Assembly (NCBI GenBank): GCA_937926215.1
Contig: CALEYA010000130.1
Span: 1-34,887, forward strand
Source: an uncultured Croceitalea sp.
Lineage (GTDB): Bacteria > Bacteroidota > Bacteroidia > Flavobacteriales > Flavobacteriaceae
DNA length: 34,887 nt
Direction of reading: 5' to 3'
The stretch's first letter is position 1. Each line of letters starts with the position of its first letter. The translations under genes were made by a program, and so were the position numbers. The notes under the pieces were generated by a model. The model made no database searches and was not told the origin of the DNA. It saw only the letters and a list, made by a program, of their open reading frames with translations. This document shows, piece after piece, positions 8,311-16,678 of the stretch.

Positions 8311-9200
8311 TACCAGTCTTTTTCGTTTTTAATTTTAGCGCCCTTGACCTTTTTGGCCTCCATTTTCTCCTGCACTTTCTTTTCTTCGTTTTGCATGGCC
8401 TCTAACAGGTTCTGAATTTGCTGCTTGGACAGCTGGTTAGGTCTGGGCTTTTCCTTTTTCTCTTGTTCTCCGTCTTTAGGCTGTTGCTTTTGTTCTTTCT
8501 TTTCCTCGCCATCACCCTCTTTGTTCTCTTCGGGCTTGTCCTTGCCTTTATCGCCATCATCACCTTCATCCTTATTTTGGTCATCCTTTTGATCACCTTC
8601 CTTATCCTTTTCGTCTTCCCCGTCTTGATTCTGGTCTTTGTTCTTTTCTTGTTCGTCTTTCTCGTCCTTGTTGTCCTCGCCGCCTTTATTATCGTCGTTT
8701 TTTTGTTCGTCCTGTTGCTTTTTTAGCAATTCTTTGGCAAGGGCCAGGTTGTAGCGGGTTTCCTCATCATTGGGATTGTTGCGCAAGGATTCCTTATAGG
8801 ATTCTACCGCTTTTTGGTATTCCTTATTTTTCATGAACACATTGCCCATGTTATGGAAGGATTTGTGTTTTACAGGTTTTTCAGTGGCTTTCTCACCTGC
8901 TTGTTTAAACTTGCTAAAGGCCTCGGTAAGGCTTTCCCTATTGTAATAGGCACGTCCCAAGTTGTAGGGAGCGGTAGCGTTTTCCCCACTTTTAGAAATG
9001 GCCTTGCGATATTCCCCCTCTGCTTGGACAAAATCATTTTGCAACAGATTCTCATTGGCCTCGTACGTAAGGTTTTTGGATTCCCGTAATGCCTTTTCGG
9101 CACGTTTTTGGGCTTCGGTATCGTCCTGTGCCGCAACGTTTAGCATGACCAACGCCATAACTACCCAAAGGATGTTTTTATTATGCATGGTTATGTTCAT
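8310..9200 (-). CDS. batC: BatC: TPR protein with long Lys/Asp/Glu low-complexity tail
   Basis: This 296-residue exported TPR protein has a signal peptide (ending NVAAQDD). TPR motifs lie at about 45-155 (APYNLGRAYYNRESLTEAF, KSFHNMGNVFMKNKEYQKA, ESLRNNPNDEETRYNLALA). A very charged stretch of Asp, Lys, Glu, Gln and Asn follows (about 162-250), then a coiled-coil end and a terminal Trp. Two starts are possible: 9200, overlapping batB by 20 bases, or the ATG at 9188 (MHNKN), overlapping by 8. The shorter one gives a more ordinary signal peptide. It sits between the VWA proteins and BatD, as in other Bat operons. Scaffold function is inferred from the TPRs. Confidence 0.9.
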   Translation of the reverse strand: MNITMHNKNILWVVMALVMLNVAAQDDTEAQKRAEKALRESKNLTYEANENLLQNDFVQAEGEYRKAISKSGENATAPYNLGRAYYNRESLTEAFSKFKQAGEKATEKPVKHKSFHNMGNVFMKNKEYQKAVESYKESLRNNPNDEETRYNLALAKELLKKQQDEQKNDDNKGGEDNKDEKDEQEKNKDQNQDGEDEKDKEGDQKDDQNKDEGDDGDKGKDKPEENKEGDGEEKKEQKQQPKDGEQEKKEKPRPNQLSKQQIQNLLEAMQNEEKKVQEKMEAKKVKGAKIKNEKDW

Positions 9201-10233
9201 TAAATAGGTTCAACTTTTTCAACCATCCGGTCTTTCGATCCAACAAAAAGACCTCTAAAAATAAAAATAAAAGACCGATACCCAAAAACCATTGAAATTG
9301 GTCCTTAAATTCCGCAAACTGTTTGGCCTCAAACTCTTTTTTATCCATCTTATTGAGCTCTTCCTTTATAAATTCCACCGCAGCCTCGGTGTTGGAACCA
9401 TTGATATAAGCGCCGTTTCCTTCTTCTGCTATGGCGGCTAAAATGGGCTCGTTCAATTTGGTGATGACTACTTCACCTTCGGAATTCTTTTTAAAGGTTT
9501 CTACAACTCCGTTACGTTTAATGGGAATAGGCCCGCCTTTGGGTTTTCCTACTCCAATGGTATATACTTTTATGCCGTTGGCTACCGCTTCCTCAACGGC
9601 GGCTTGGGTATTCCCTTCCGAGTGGTCTTCCCCATCGGAAATAATAAAGAGTACCCGGTTGGTCTGGGCTTCATCATTGTAATAGGTAGTTGCCAAATCG
9701 ATGGCAGAATTGATGGCCGTTCCTTGTGAGGAGAGCATGTTGGTGTTCATGCCTTGCAAGAACATTTTTGCCGCTCCATAATCCGTAGTGATGGGAAGTT
9801 GGGGGTATGCCTGTCCAGCATAAGCGATAATCCCAATACGGTCACTGGCCAATTGGTTGATAATTTCCGAAACCAAGCGTTTGGATTTTTCCATGCGATT
9901 GGGGGCAATATCTTCAGCCAACATACTTTTGGAAACATCGACCGCAAAAACGATATCCACGCCTTCACGCTTTACGGTTTCCAGTTTGGTGCCAATTTTA
10001 GGATTGACCAAAGCCAACACCAAAAAGGAAAGTCCCAAAAGGAGAAAAATTAGCTTTAAGGTCGCCTTGAAGCTTGATTTGTTCGGGGCCAATCTTTTTA
10101 AAAGTGGGGAGTCCGCAAAGGCACGTTGTTTGTGCTTTTTCCAAAGTTGTACCATAAGAAAAATGACAACCATTATGGGTACGATACCCAGTAGGTAGAA
10201 GTATAATTTTTCATCAAATTGTACAATCTCCAT
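9181..10233 (-). CDS. batB: BatB: von Willebrand factor A domain membrane protein
   Basis: This 350-residue membrane protein has two N-terminal spans (about 11-30 and 58-77), a VWA domain (about 90-290) and a C-terminal span (about 312-332). The metal-ion site motif is intact: D99-V-S101-K-S103 in VFAVDVSKSMLAED, with a later ISDGEDH loop. VWA domains with this site bind a divalent cation and mediate protein contacts. The stop of batA and this start share one base, and the batC start lies inside its 3' end, so the genes are translationally coupled. MoxR-type ATPases act on VWA proteins in better-known systems, which fits the MoxR gene at the head of this operon. Confidence 0.93.
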   Translation of the reverse strand: MEIVQFDEKLYFYLLGIVPIMVVIFLMVQLWKKHKQRAFADSPLLKRLAPNKSSFKATLKLIFLLLGLSFLVLALVNPKIGTKLETVKREGVDIVFAVDVSKSMLAEDIAPNRMEKSKRLVSEIINQLASDRIGIIAYAGQAYPQLPITTDYGAAKMFLQGMNTNMLSSQGTAINSAIDLATTYYNDEAQTNRVLFIISDGEDHSEGNTQAAVEEAVANGIKVYTIGVGKPKGGPIPIKRNGVVETFKKNSEGEVVITKLNEPILAAIAEEGNGAYINGSNTEAAVEFIKEELNKMDKKEFEAKQFAEFKDQFQWFLGIGLLFLFLEVFLLDRKTGWLKKLNLFNEHNHA

Positions 10234-11231
10234 TAGATAAAGCTTTTAAATAAGGTTACCCTAAGGGTCCATTCCAACAACAATAAGCCCAAGGCCAAAA
10301 ATATGAGCGGCCGGAACCGTTCTTCAAAGCGGGTGTATTTAAACTCCTCGATTTCCGTTTTTTCCAGCTTATTGATCTCGTTATAGATTTCCTCTAACTT
10401 TTCATTGTCCGTTGCACGGAAATACTGGCCTCCCGTTACTTCGGCAATATTTTTCAAAAGTTTTTCATCAATTTCAACTTGTCGCATGCCGTACTGAAAG
10501 GAACCATCGCGCTTGTAACCTATTGGTGATAGCGCATTGCCATTGGTGCCCAAGCCAATGGTGTATGTTTTAATGTCGTATTCTACGGCAAGGTCCGCGG
10601 CGGTCTGTGGTTCTATAAAGCCGGAATTGTTTACCCCATCAGTCAATAAAATAATCACTTTACTTACGGCCTTGCTTTCCTTTAGTCGATTGACGGATGT
10701 CGCCAAGCCCATGCCTATGGCCGTGCCGTCTTCCAGTTGGCCATACGTAATCTCTTTGAGCGAGCTGTAAACGATGGATTTGTCGCTGGTAATGGGCGTT
10801 TTGGTATAGCTTTCACCGGCATAGGCCACCAATCCTATGCGGTCATTGGGCCTCTTTTTGATGAAATCTGCCGCAACTTTGCGTAAAGCGGACAATCGGT
10901 TGGGTTTTAAATCTTGGGCCAACATGCTGGAAGAAACATCGATGGCCATGACAATATCGATACCTTTTGTCGTTTTTGTACGCGTAGAAACATCTTTGGT
11001 CTGCGGCCGTGCCAAGGCCATAATGACCGCCGCCAAAGCCAATAATCGCAAGATAAAAAGCAAAGGCTTTAATTGGGAAAGGAGGTGTGCAGTCCCAAAC
11101 CCTTTGATGCTGGATATTTTCAAGGACGCCAACTGGCGTTTTTTGGTAAAGAAATACCAAGCAATCGCTAATGGAAGTAGCAATAGCAGCCAAAACAACT
11201 GTGGATGTGCAAATTCTATTCCTTCAAACAT
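10233..11231 (-). CDS. batA: BatA: von Willebrand factor A domain membrane protein
   Basis: This 332-residue paralogue of BatB has the same layout: two N-terminal spans (about 11-29 and 55-75), a VWA domain (about 88-290) and a C-terminal span (about 308-327). The metal site D98-V-S100-S-S102 lies in IVMAIDVSSSMLAQD, and the loop LLTDGVNNSG is present. The gene shares one base with the preceding 553-residue protein and one with batB. The tandem VWA genes are the hallmark of the Bat operon first described in Bacteroides. I infer that the two proteins pair in the inner membrane. Confidence 0.94.
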   Translation of the reverse strand: MFEGIEFAHPQLFWLLLLLPLAIAWYFFTKKRQLASLKISSIKGFGTAHLLSQLKPLLFILRLLALAAVIMALARPQTKDVSTRTKTTKGIDIVMAIDVSSSMLAQDLKPNRLSALRKVAADFIKKRPNDRIGLVAYAGESYTKTPITSDKSIVYSSLKEITYGQLEDGTAIGMGLATSVNRLKESKAVSKVIILLTDGVNNSGFIEPQTAADLAVEYDIKTYTIGLGTNGNALSPIGYKRDGSFQYGMRQVEIDEKLLKNIAEVTGGQYFRATDNEKLEEIYNEINKLEKTEIEEFKYTRFEERFRPLIFLALGLLLLEWTLRVTLFKSFI

Positions 11232-12892
11232 TAGGTTTGGGTTTTTACGTTGACCGAAGCCAAAATACGTTCAACAATTTGTTCCGCATAGGTATCGTCT
11301 TCCAGCCAAGTAATAACGATTTGTTGCATGAACCCCTTACCGCCAAAACTTAAAATGGCATAACTCCCCTTAACAAGCTCTGATTCTTCCGGCACTTTAA
11401 ACTTTCCACTACCAAAAGTTTTCATTCCTTGTACCCCTGCTTGAGTAATGAATTCTTCTTGTTTGGTAATAATATTTTTAGCGCCTTGTTGCTCAAAGCT
11501 TAGCAAGAGCTGTTCAATAGGTTTTTCAAAATTGGGGTCATTGGCCGCAGCAAAAGTGGTAGACGAGGTAATCACGGTAAAAAGTCCTTGGCTACTTCTA
11601 TACCCAAAAGCTTGTAAAGCCTGAATGCTGTCCTTTAATTCTGGAGGCAATTCCACTTCTTGTCGTAACAATACTTTTGGGGTGCTGAGTTCTATGGGTG
11701 GAAAACCATAATCACTTTGCACCCATTCCCCTTCCAATAACTCTTTGGTAGGATGGCCTAGGATACTGTCCTTTACAAAACCAAAACCATAAATAAAACC
11801 CGCGACCACAAGACCTACGATCAAACTTGCCCCAAATAGGGACGCTGCAAGCCAAATGCGTTTGCGTTGTTTCTTTCTGGCCAATTCTTCCAAGTATTCT
11901 TCATTTTCCAGCAGTTCTTCCTCCGTTGGCTCGGGCAAAGCTTCTTTGGTTTTGACCACAATGTTTTCAATGACCGCCCTATCTTGCTCTGCAACCGATG
12001 TGGGTGGTTTTGATTTCGCAAATTTGACCAAATCCGCAGTCTGCAGCACTTTTTTGAACTGTATGATGGTGTCTTCCTCAATTTGCAGTTCCCCGGCATC
12101 TTTTAGCAGTTCCAGTTTTTGGATCAACTGGTCGGTAGTACTTTCCAAAGCGGAAACATGGGCATCTTCCTCCAAATAGGACCGTACGATATCCGTTAAC
12201 TCCGAGTAGTATTTTTTGTATTCGTCCTGGATGAGGTAACGGGAATTCTCCAATTCCTTAAGTTGTAGGATAGCGCGGTCATAAGGTGGTAACAAAGCTA
12301 CTTTTTCTTCTTCCGTCAACGGTTTTTTCCTTAGGAAGAACCAATAGACCAAACCACCAATGATGAGTACCCCTAAAAATACAAAGAGAAGCGTCCACCA
12401 TAGTTTGGCATTGCTTTTCTCTACCTTGATCAAGGGTTTGATGTCAAACATCTTCTGCTTGGTGGTATCCACCGCTACGTCTGCAACTTTTATCTGAAAC
12501 GAATCCGTAAAGAAGGGTTGTTCATTAATGGCGATGCGTTGCCTTGGAATGGTATACGCCCCACTATCAAACTGGGTCAGTGCGTACATGCGTTGTAGCG
12601 TAATCCTATCCTTATTTTTTGAAGTATCTATTTGTAGGGCTTCCACCATTTCCAATGGGGAAAAGGTTTGGTCTTCCGGAAAATGGACTACGTTAAGCGA
12701 ATCCGTCTCTACCGTAATCTTATATGTTATCTGTTCCCCGATCCGTATGCTGGTCGTATCGATTTGGGCGAAAACCTTGGACTTGTCCTGGGCAAAACCA
12801 CCAAAAGAAACTAGAAGAAAGCATACTACGACAAGCTGCGCCATCGCCCTGATGCATTTTTCCTTATTATCTAAAAACTCCGATGCGTTCAT
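11231..12892 (-). CDS. BatD-like membrane protein with extra C-terminal domain (Bat operon)
   Basis: This 553-residue protein lies between the DUF58 gene (directly abutting stop and start) and batA (one-base overlap). It has a signal peptide ending GGFAQDK (about 35). A beta-rich periplasmic domain (about 36-165) is followed by a span (about 172-192) and a cytoplasmic helical region (about 200-320). That helical region resembles the tail of BatD and of DUF4381-type proteins (compare LQTADLVKFAKSKPPTSVAE with CEMARYSPFTDVQ in BatD). Unlike BatD it then has a second span (about 352-377) and a further soluble domain (about 385-550) that I do not recognise. The start at 12892 includes a polar lead; Met17 is an alternative. 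The gene is certain and its function is not known. Confidence 0.88.
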   Translation of the reverse strand: MNASEFLDNKEKCIRAMAQLVVVCFLLVSFGGFAQDKSKVFAQIDTTSIRIGEQITYKITVETDSLNVVHFPEDQTFSPLEMVEALQIDTSKNKDRITLQRMYALTQFDSGAYTIPRQRIAINEQPFFTDSFQIKVADVAVDTTKQKMFDIKPLIKVEKSNAKLWWTLLFVFLGVLIIGGLVYWFFLRKKPLTEEEKVALLPPYDRAILQLKELENSRYLIQDEYKKYYSELTDIVRSYLEEDAHVSALESTTDQLIQKLELLKDAGELQIEEDTIIQFKKVLQTADLVKFAKSKPPTSVAEQDRAVIENIVVKTKEALPEPTEEELLENEEYLEELARKKQRKRIWLAASLFGASLIVGLVVAGFIYGFGFVKDSILGHPTKELLEGEWVQSDYGFPPIELSTPKVLLRQEVELPPELKDSIQALQAFGYRSSQGLFTVITSSTTFAAANDPNFEKPIEQLLLSFEQQGAKNIITKQEEFITQAGVQGMKTFGSGKFKVPEESELVKGSYAILSFGGKGFMQQIVITWLEDDTYAEQIVERILASVNVKTQT

Positions 12893-13759
12893 CTACCCTC
12901 TACGTTTAAAATACCCCAACAATTTTTTTACATAGCCTTCATCAACCCTACAACTTAATACGCCACTACCGGATTTTGCGAAGGCATCATTAAAATAAGC
13001 CACTCGTTCCTTATGGTATTGTCCATACCCGTTACGTACTTTTTTAGAACCCGTGTTTATGAGTCGCACTTTGCCCGTTTCCGCGTCTTCTACCTGTATC
13101 ACCCCTAAATTGGGGATAAAAGTCTCTTTTTCATCAAATACCCGTATGCCCGTAACATCGTGCTTGTTGCCAACAATACGCAAGGTAGTATCATAATCCT
13201 CTGCAATGAAATCCGATAGCACAAATACAATGGCTTTCTTTTTCATCACATTGGATAGAAATTTTAAGGCTTCGGCAATATCGGTTTTATGGCTTTTGGG
13301 CTGAAATTCCAACAATTCCCTAATGATGCGGAGCACATGACTTTTTCCTTTTTTAGGCGGAATAAAAAGTTCCACTTCATCGGAAAATAAAATTACCCCA
13401 ACCTTATCATTGTTCTGCAAGGCGGAAAAGGCAAGCGTGGCGGATATTTCGGTAACCACTTCTTTCTTGAATTGGTTGGTCGTACCGAATAGTTCAGAAC
13501 CACTAACATCTACCATGAGCATCATGGTCAATTCCCGCTCCTCTTCAAACACTTTTACAAAAGGCTCGTTATATCTGGCCGTAACGTTCCAATCTATGGC
13601 ACGGACATCATCCCCAAATTGATACTGCCTTACTTCACTAAAGGTCATTCCACGGCCCTTGAAGGTGGAATGGTATTCCCCGCCAAAGACATGATCGGAC
13701 AAGCGTCTTGTCTTAATCTCTATCTTTCGTACCTTTTTGAGTAACTCTTTAGTGTCCAT
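12893..13759 (-). CDS. DUF58 domain protein (VWA-like fold, Bat operon)
   Basis: This 288-residue protein carries the DUF58 core, seen as GMTFSEVRQYQFGDD, VRAIDWNVTARYNEPFVK and a VWA-like strand MMLMVDVSGSELFG. There is no signal peptide or membrane span, so it is cytoplasmic. DUF58 proteins nearly always sit beside MoxR ATPases, and the D-V-S-G-S pattern suggests a metal-site-like motif related to VWA. It follows moxR after 93 bases and abuts the next gene without a gap. It may link the ATPase to the membrane VWA proteins, which is an inference from gene order. Confidence 0.93.
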   Translation of the reverse strand: MDTKELLKKVRKIEIKTRRLSDHVFGGEYHSTFKGRGMTFSEVRQYQFGDDVRAIDWNVTARYNEPFVKVFEEERELTMMLMVDVSGSELFGTTNQFKKEVVTEISATLAFSALQNNDKVGVILFSDEVELFIPPKKGKSHVLRIIRELLEFQPKSHKTDIAEALKFLSNVMKKKAIVFVLSDFIAEDYDTTLRIVGNKHDVTGIRVFDEKETFIPNLGVIQVEDAETGKVRLINTGSKKVRNGYGQYHKERVAYFNDAFAKSGSGVLSCRVDEGYVKKLLGYFKRRG

Positions 13760-13852
13760 TTAATTTCAGTAAACAAGAATCCAATGCAGTAGTGGATGAG
13801 CATTTACCTTAAGGTTTGCCGTTAACCACCCAGTGTTCAAAAATGAATCGTT

Positions 13853-14854
13853 CTAAGGCACTTCTACCTCATTTACAATTTTATTGATGATTTCTTCTGA
13901 AGTAATGTTCTCTGCTTCTGCCTCATAGGTAATTCCAATTCTATGACGGAGTACGTCGTGCACCACGGCGCGTACGTCTTCTGGAATTACATAGCCCCTT
14001 CTTTTGATAAAGGCGTAACACTTGGACGCGACGGCCAAATTGATACTTCCCCTTGGGGAAGCCCCAAAGCTGATCAACGGCTTTAAGTTACCAAGATTAT
14101 ATTTTTCTGGATACCGGGTAGCAAAGATGAGGTCCAAAATATATTTTTCAATTTTTTCATCCATATACACTTCCCGTACGGCAGCTTGGGCTGCGATGAT
14201 TTGTTTCACGGTCACCACCGGTTTAACGGATTCAAACCCGCCTTTAAGGTTTTGACGGATAATGAGTTGTTCCTCATTAAGTTTTGGATAGTCAATGACG
14301 GTTTTCAACATAAAACGGTCTACTTGGGCTTCCGGAAGTGGATAGGTCCCTTCTTGTTCCACCGGGTTTTGTGTTGCCATAACCAAAAACGGCGGGGAGA
14401 GCTTAAAAGTTTCGTCCCCAATGGTGACTTGCTTTTCCTGCATGGCCTCCAAAAGAGCGGATTGAACCTTTGCCGGTGCCCGGTTAATTTCATCCGCTAG
14501 CACAAAGTTGGCAAAAATGGGTCCCTTCTTAATGGAAAAATCATTTTCCTTAATGTTATAGATCATGGTCCCAACTACATCCGCGGGCAATAGGTCTGGC
14601 GTGAACTGAATTCTACTAAAACTTCCCTTTACTGCTTTGGCCAAGGTATTTATGGCTAGCGTCTTTGCCAAGCCTGGCACCCCTTCTAAGAGAATATGGC
14701 CCTGTCCTAACAGCCCAATGAGCAGTCTTTCTACCATATCTTTTTGACCTACGATCACTTTGTTCATTTCCGAAGTGAGTAAGTCGATAAAAGCACTTTC
14801 TTGGGCAATTTTTTCGTTTACCGCTGCAATATCAATCGTAGTATTTTCTTCCAT
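13853..14854 (-). CDS. moxR: MoxR family AAA+ ATPase
   Basis: This 333-residue AAA+ ATPase shows Walker A G58-V-P-G-L-A-K-T65, Walker B FVLADEINRAP (Asp121, Glu122), a sensor-1 stretch FLVMATQNPVEQEGTYPLPEAQ, and a C-terminal lid with ISFGASPRGSINLA. That is the MoxR set. It is the first gene of the Bat operon. MoxR proteins are thought to act as chaperones that insert metal or remodel VWA-containing partners, and both kinds of partner are encoded downstream. The 146-base gap to the divergent aldo/keto reductase gene must hold both promoters. I see no exact -7 consensus there (TCATTTTG and TATATTTT each differ at one position). Confidence 0.95.
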   Translation of the reverse strand: MEENTTIDIAAVNEKIAQESAFIDLLTSEMNKVIVGQKDMVERLLIGLLGQGHILLEGVPGLAKTLAINTLAKAVKGSFSRIQFTPDLLPADVVGTMIYNIKENDFSIKKGPIFANFVLADEINRAPAKVQSALLEAMQEKQVTIGDETFKLSPPFLVMATQNPVEQEGTYPLPEAQVDRFMLKTVIDYPKLNEEQLIIRQNLKGGFESVKPVVTVKQIIAAQAAVREVYMDEKIEKYILDLIFATRYPEKYNLGNLKPLISFGASPRGSINLAVASKCYAFIKRRGYVIPEDVRAVVHDVLRHRIGITYEAEAENITSEEIINKIVNEVEVP

Positions 14855-15000
14855 AGGGAACTTTAATAAAACTTCAATTTTTAATAAAGTGCAAAATGAA
14901 AATTAATTTAAAATCGGCCTGTTAATTATTGGTTAAAAAAACGCTGAAAGCCCTAGTTTTATGAAGGCTTTAAGGGATTAATTTTATATTTTCGTTCGCT

Positions 15001-15873
15001 ATGGAACATAAAGAAATATACTCTAAAATTATCGCCGGTACCATGACGTGGGGCAGTTGGGGAAAGCAACTTTCAACTTCTGAAATGGCAGATTTGATTA
15101 CCACATGCCTTGGCCATGGGATAACTACATTTGACCATGCCGATATTTATGGGGATTATGGAAACGAAACGGAATTTGGAAAAGCCTTTGCCCAAAGTGG
15201 CGTGGATAGGACCTCGATCCAATTGATTTCCAAGTGTGGGATACAAATGGCGCGCGGTCGTGACAATGCGGTAAAGCACTATCAATATGACAAGGAGTAT
15301 ATCATTTGGTCTGCAGAGCGTACGCTTAAGGAACTGCAAACGGACTATTTGGACCTTTTTTTATTACATAGGCCCAGCCCATTGATGCATCCCGATGAAG
15401 TTGCAGCTGCCATTGAAACCCTGGTGTCACAAGGAAAAATCAAACAATTTGGGGTGTCCAATTTTACACCTTCCCAAATAGCGTTGCTGGAAACTAGGGT
15501 TCCCGTAACCGCAAATCAGGTGCAGTTTTCATTATCCCATGATGCCCCTATGTTGGACGGTACTTTTGACGATTGTTTGGCACATAAAAGAATGGCCATG
15601 TCTTGGAGTCCGTTGGGAGGGTACTTTGGAGAGGAGAACGCCCAAACGGAGCGAATTAAAAAAGTAATGCAGACGCTTACCGTAAAATATGACGCTGATG
15701 AAAGTCAACTATTGTTGGCCTTTATTTTAAAACACCCAGTGGGAGTATATCCTGTAGTGGGGACCGCCAATAAAGAACGACTAAAAGCATCTTTGGATGC
15801 CACTAAGATTAATCTGGCACTCCAAGACTGGTTTCTATTGTTGGAAGCAAGTCAAGGGCTACCCGTAGCATAA
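15001..15873 (+). CDS. Aldo/keto reductase (YdhF-like)
   Basis: This 290-residue NADPH-dependent oxidoreductase has the aldo/keto reductase fold. The catalytic tetrad is visible as Asp45 and Tyr50 (DHADIYGDYG), Lys78 (LISKCGI) and His123 (LFLLHRPSPLMHPDE). Late motifs GVSNFTPSQIALLE and MSWSPLGGYF also match the family, and the overall pattern is closest to E. coli YdhF. The substrate cannot be told from sequence. It is the first gene of a plus-strand group. The next gene starts 5 bases after its stop, so the two reductases are probably co-transcribed. Confidence 0.92.
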   Translation: MEHKEIYSKIIAGTMTWGSWGKQLSTSEMADLITTCLGHGITTFDHADIYGDYGNETEFGKAFAQSGVDRTSIQLISKCGIQMARGRDNAVKHYQYDKEYIIWSAERTLKELQTDYLDLFLLHRPSPLMHPDEVAAAIETLVSQGKIKQFGVSNFTPSQIALLETRVPVTANQVQFSLSHDAPMLDGTFDDCLAHKRMAMSWSPLGGYFGEENAQTERIKKVMQTLTVKYDADESQLLLAFILKHPVGVYPVVGTANKERLKASLDATKINLALQDWFLLLEASQGLPVA

Positions 15874-15878
15874 GAGCA

Positions 15879-16634
15879 ATGTCCAAAACTGTTTTAATTA
15901 CCGGAGCTACCAGCGGCATTGGAAAGGCAACGGCTGAACTTCTAGCGGAAAACGGATTTTCGCTGATTCTTTGCGGAAGGCGGCAAGACCGGTTGGATGT
16001 GCTGGAAAAAAGCCTTGGAAAGAAAACAAAAGTAACCACCCTAAATTTTGATGTAAGGGATAAAGTCTTGGTGGGTAAAGCTTTGGGATCCCTTACTAAG
16101 GAGTTCCAACAAATTGACGTGCTTATCAACAATGCAGGTAATGCACATGGTTTGGATACTATTGACCAAGGTAGTTTGGAAGATTGGGATGCCATGTTGG
16201 ACATCAACGTTAAAGGGCTTCTGTACGTATCAAAAACCATCATACCGCAGATGGTTGAACGTAAAGACGGTCATATTATCAACATAGGTTCTACTGCCGG
16301 AAAAGAGGTGTATCCCAAAGGAAATGTATACTGTGCCAGCAAGCATGCAGTGGACGCCATCAACCAAGGGATGCGACTGGACCTAAATGAATACGGCATT
16401 CGAGTAGGGGCCATTAACCCTGGATTGGTGGAAACGGAATTTAGTGAAGTTCGTTTTAAAGGAGATAGTGAACGGGCGGCAAAAGTCTATCAAGGATACC
16501 AGCCCCTAAAACCTGAGGATATCGCGGATATCATCCATTTTGTGATCAGTAGGCCCTACCATGTAAATATTGCAGATTTGGTAGTGATGTCCACTGCCCA
16601 GGCAAGTTCCACCATTGTCAATAAAAAGCTATAG
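15879..16634 (+). CDS. Short-chain dehydrogenase/reductase (YdfG-like)
   Basis: This 251-residue classical SDR has the nucleotide-binding motif T-G-A-T-S-G-I-G (8-15), N-N-A-G (84-87), and the catalytic Ser138, Tyr151 and Lys155 in INIGSTAGKEVYPKGNVYCASK as neighbouring motifs. The pattern resembles E. coli YdfG (NADP-dependent 3-hydroxy acid/serine dehydrogenase), but the exact substrate is not determinable. It follows the aldo/keto reductase after 5 bases, so coupled expression is likely. An AlbA_2-type gene follows 44 bases later. Confidence 0.92.
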   Translation: MSKTVLITGATSGIGKATAELLAENGFSLILCGRRQDRLDVLEKSLGKKTKVTTLNFDVRDKVLVGKALGSLTKEFQQIDVLINNAGNAHGLDTIDQGSLEDWDAMLDINVKGLLYVSKTIIPQMVERKDGHIINIGSTAGKEVYPKGNVYCASKHAVDAINQGMRLDLNEYGIRVGAINPGLVETEFSEVRFKGDSERAAKVYQGYQPLKPEDIADIIHFVISRPYHVNIADLVVMSTAQASSTIVNKKL

Positions 16635-16678
16635 ATGCAACCTTGCTACTGTAATCTTTTAACTCGTATTCATAGGAC

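Noticed and set aside
8418-8726. Plus-strand frame of 102 codons, extremely Leu/Phe/Val rich, looking like a membrane protein
   Set aside because: It is the antisense image of the Lys/Asp/Glu repeats of BatC; the reverse complement of such codons gives Leu, Phe, Val and Ile.
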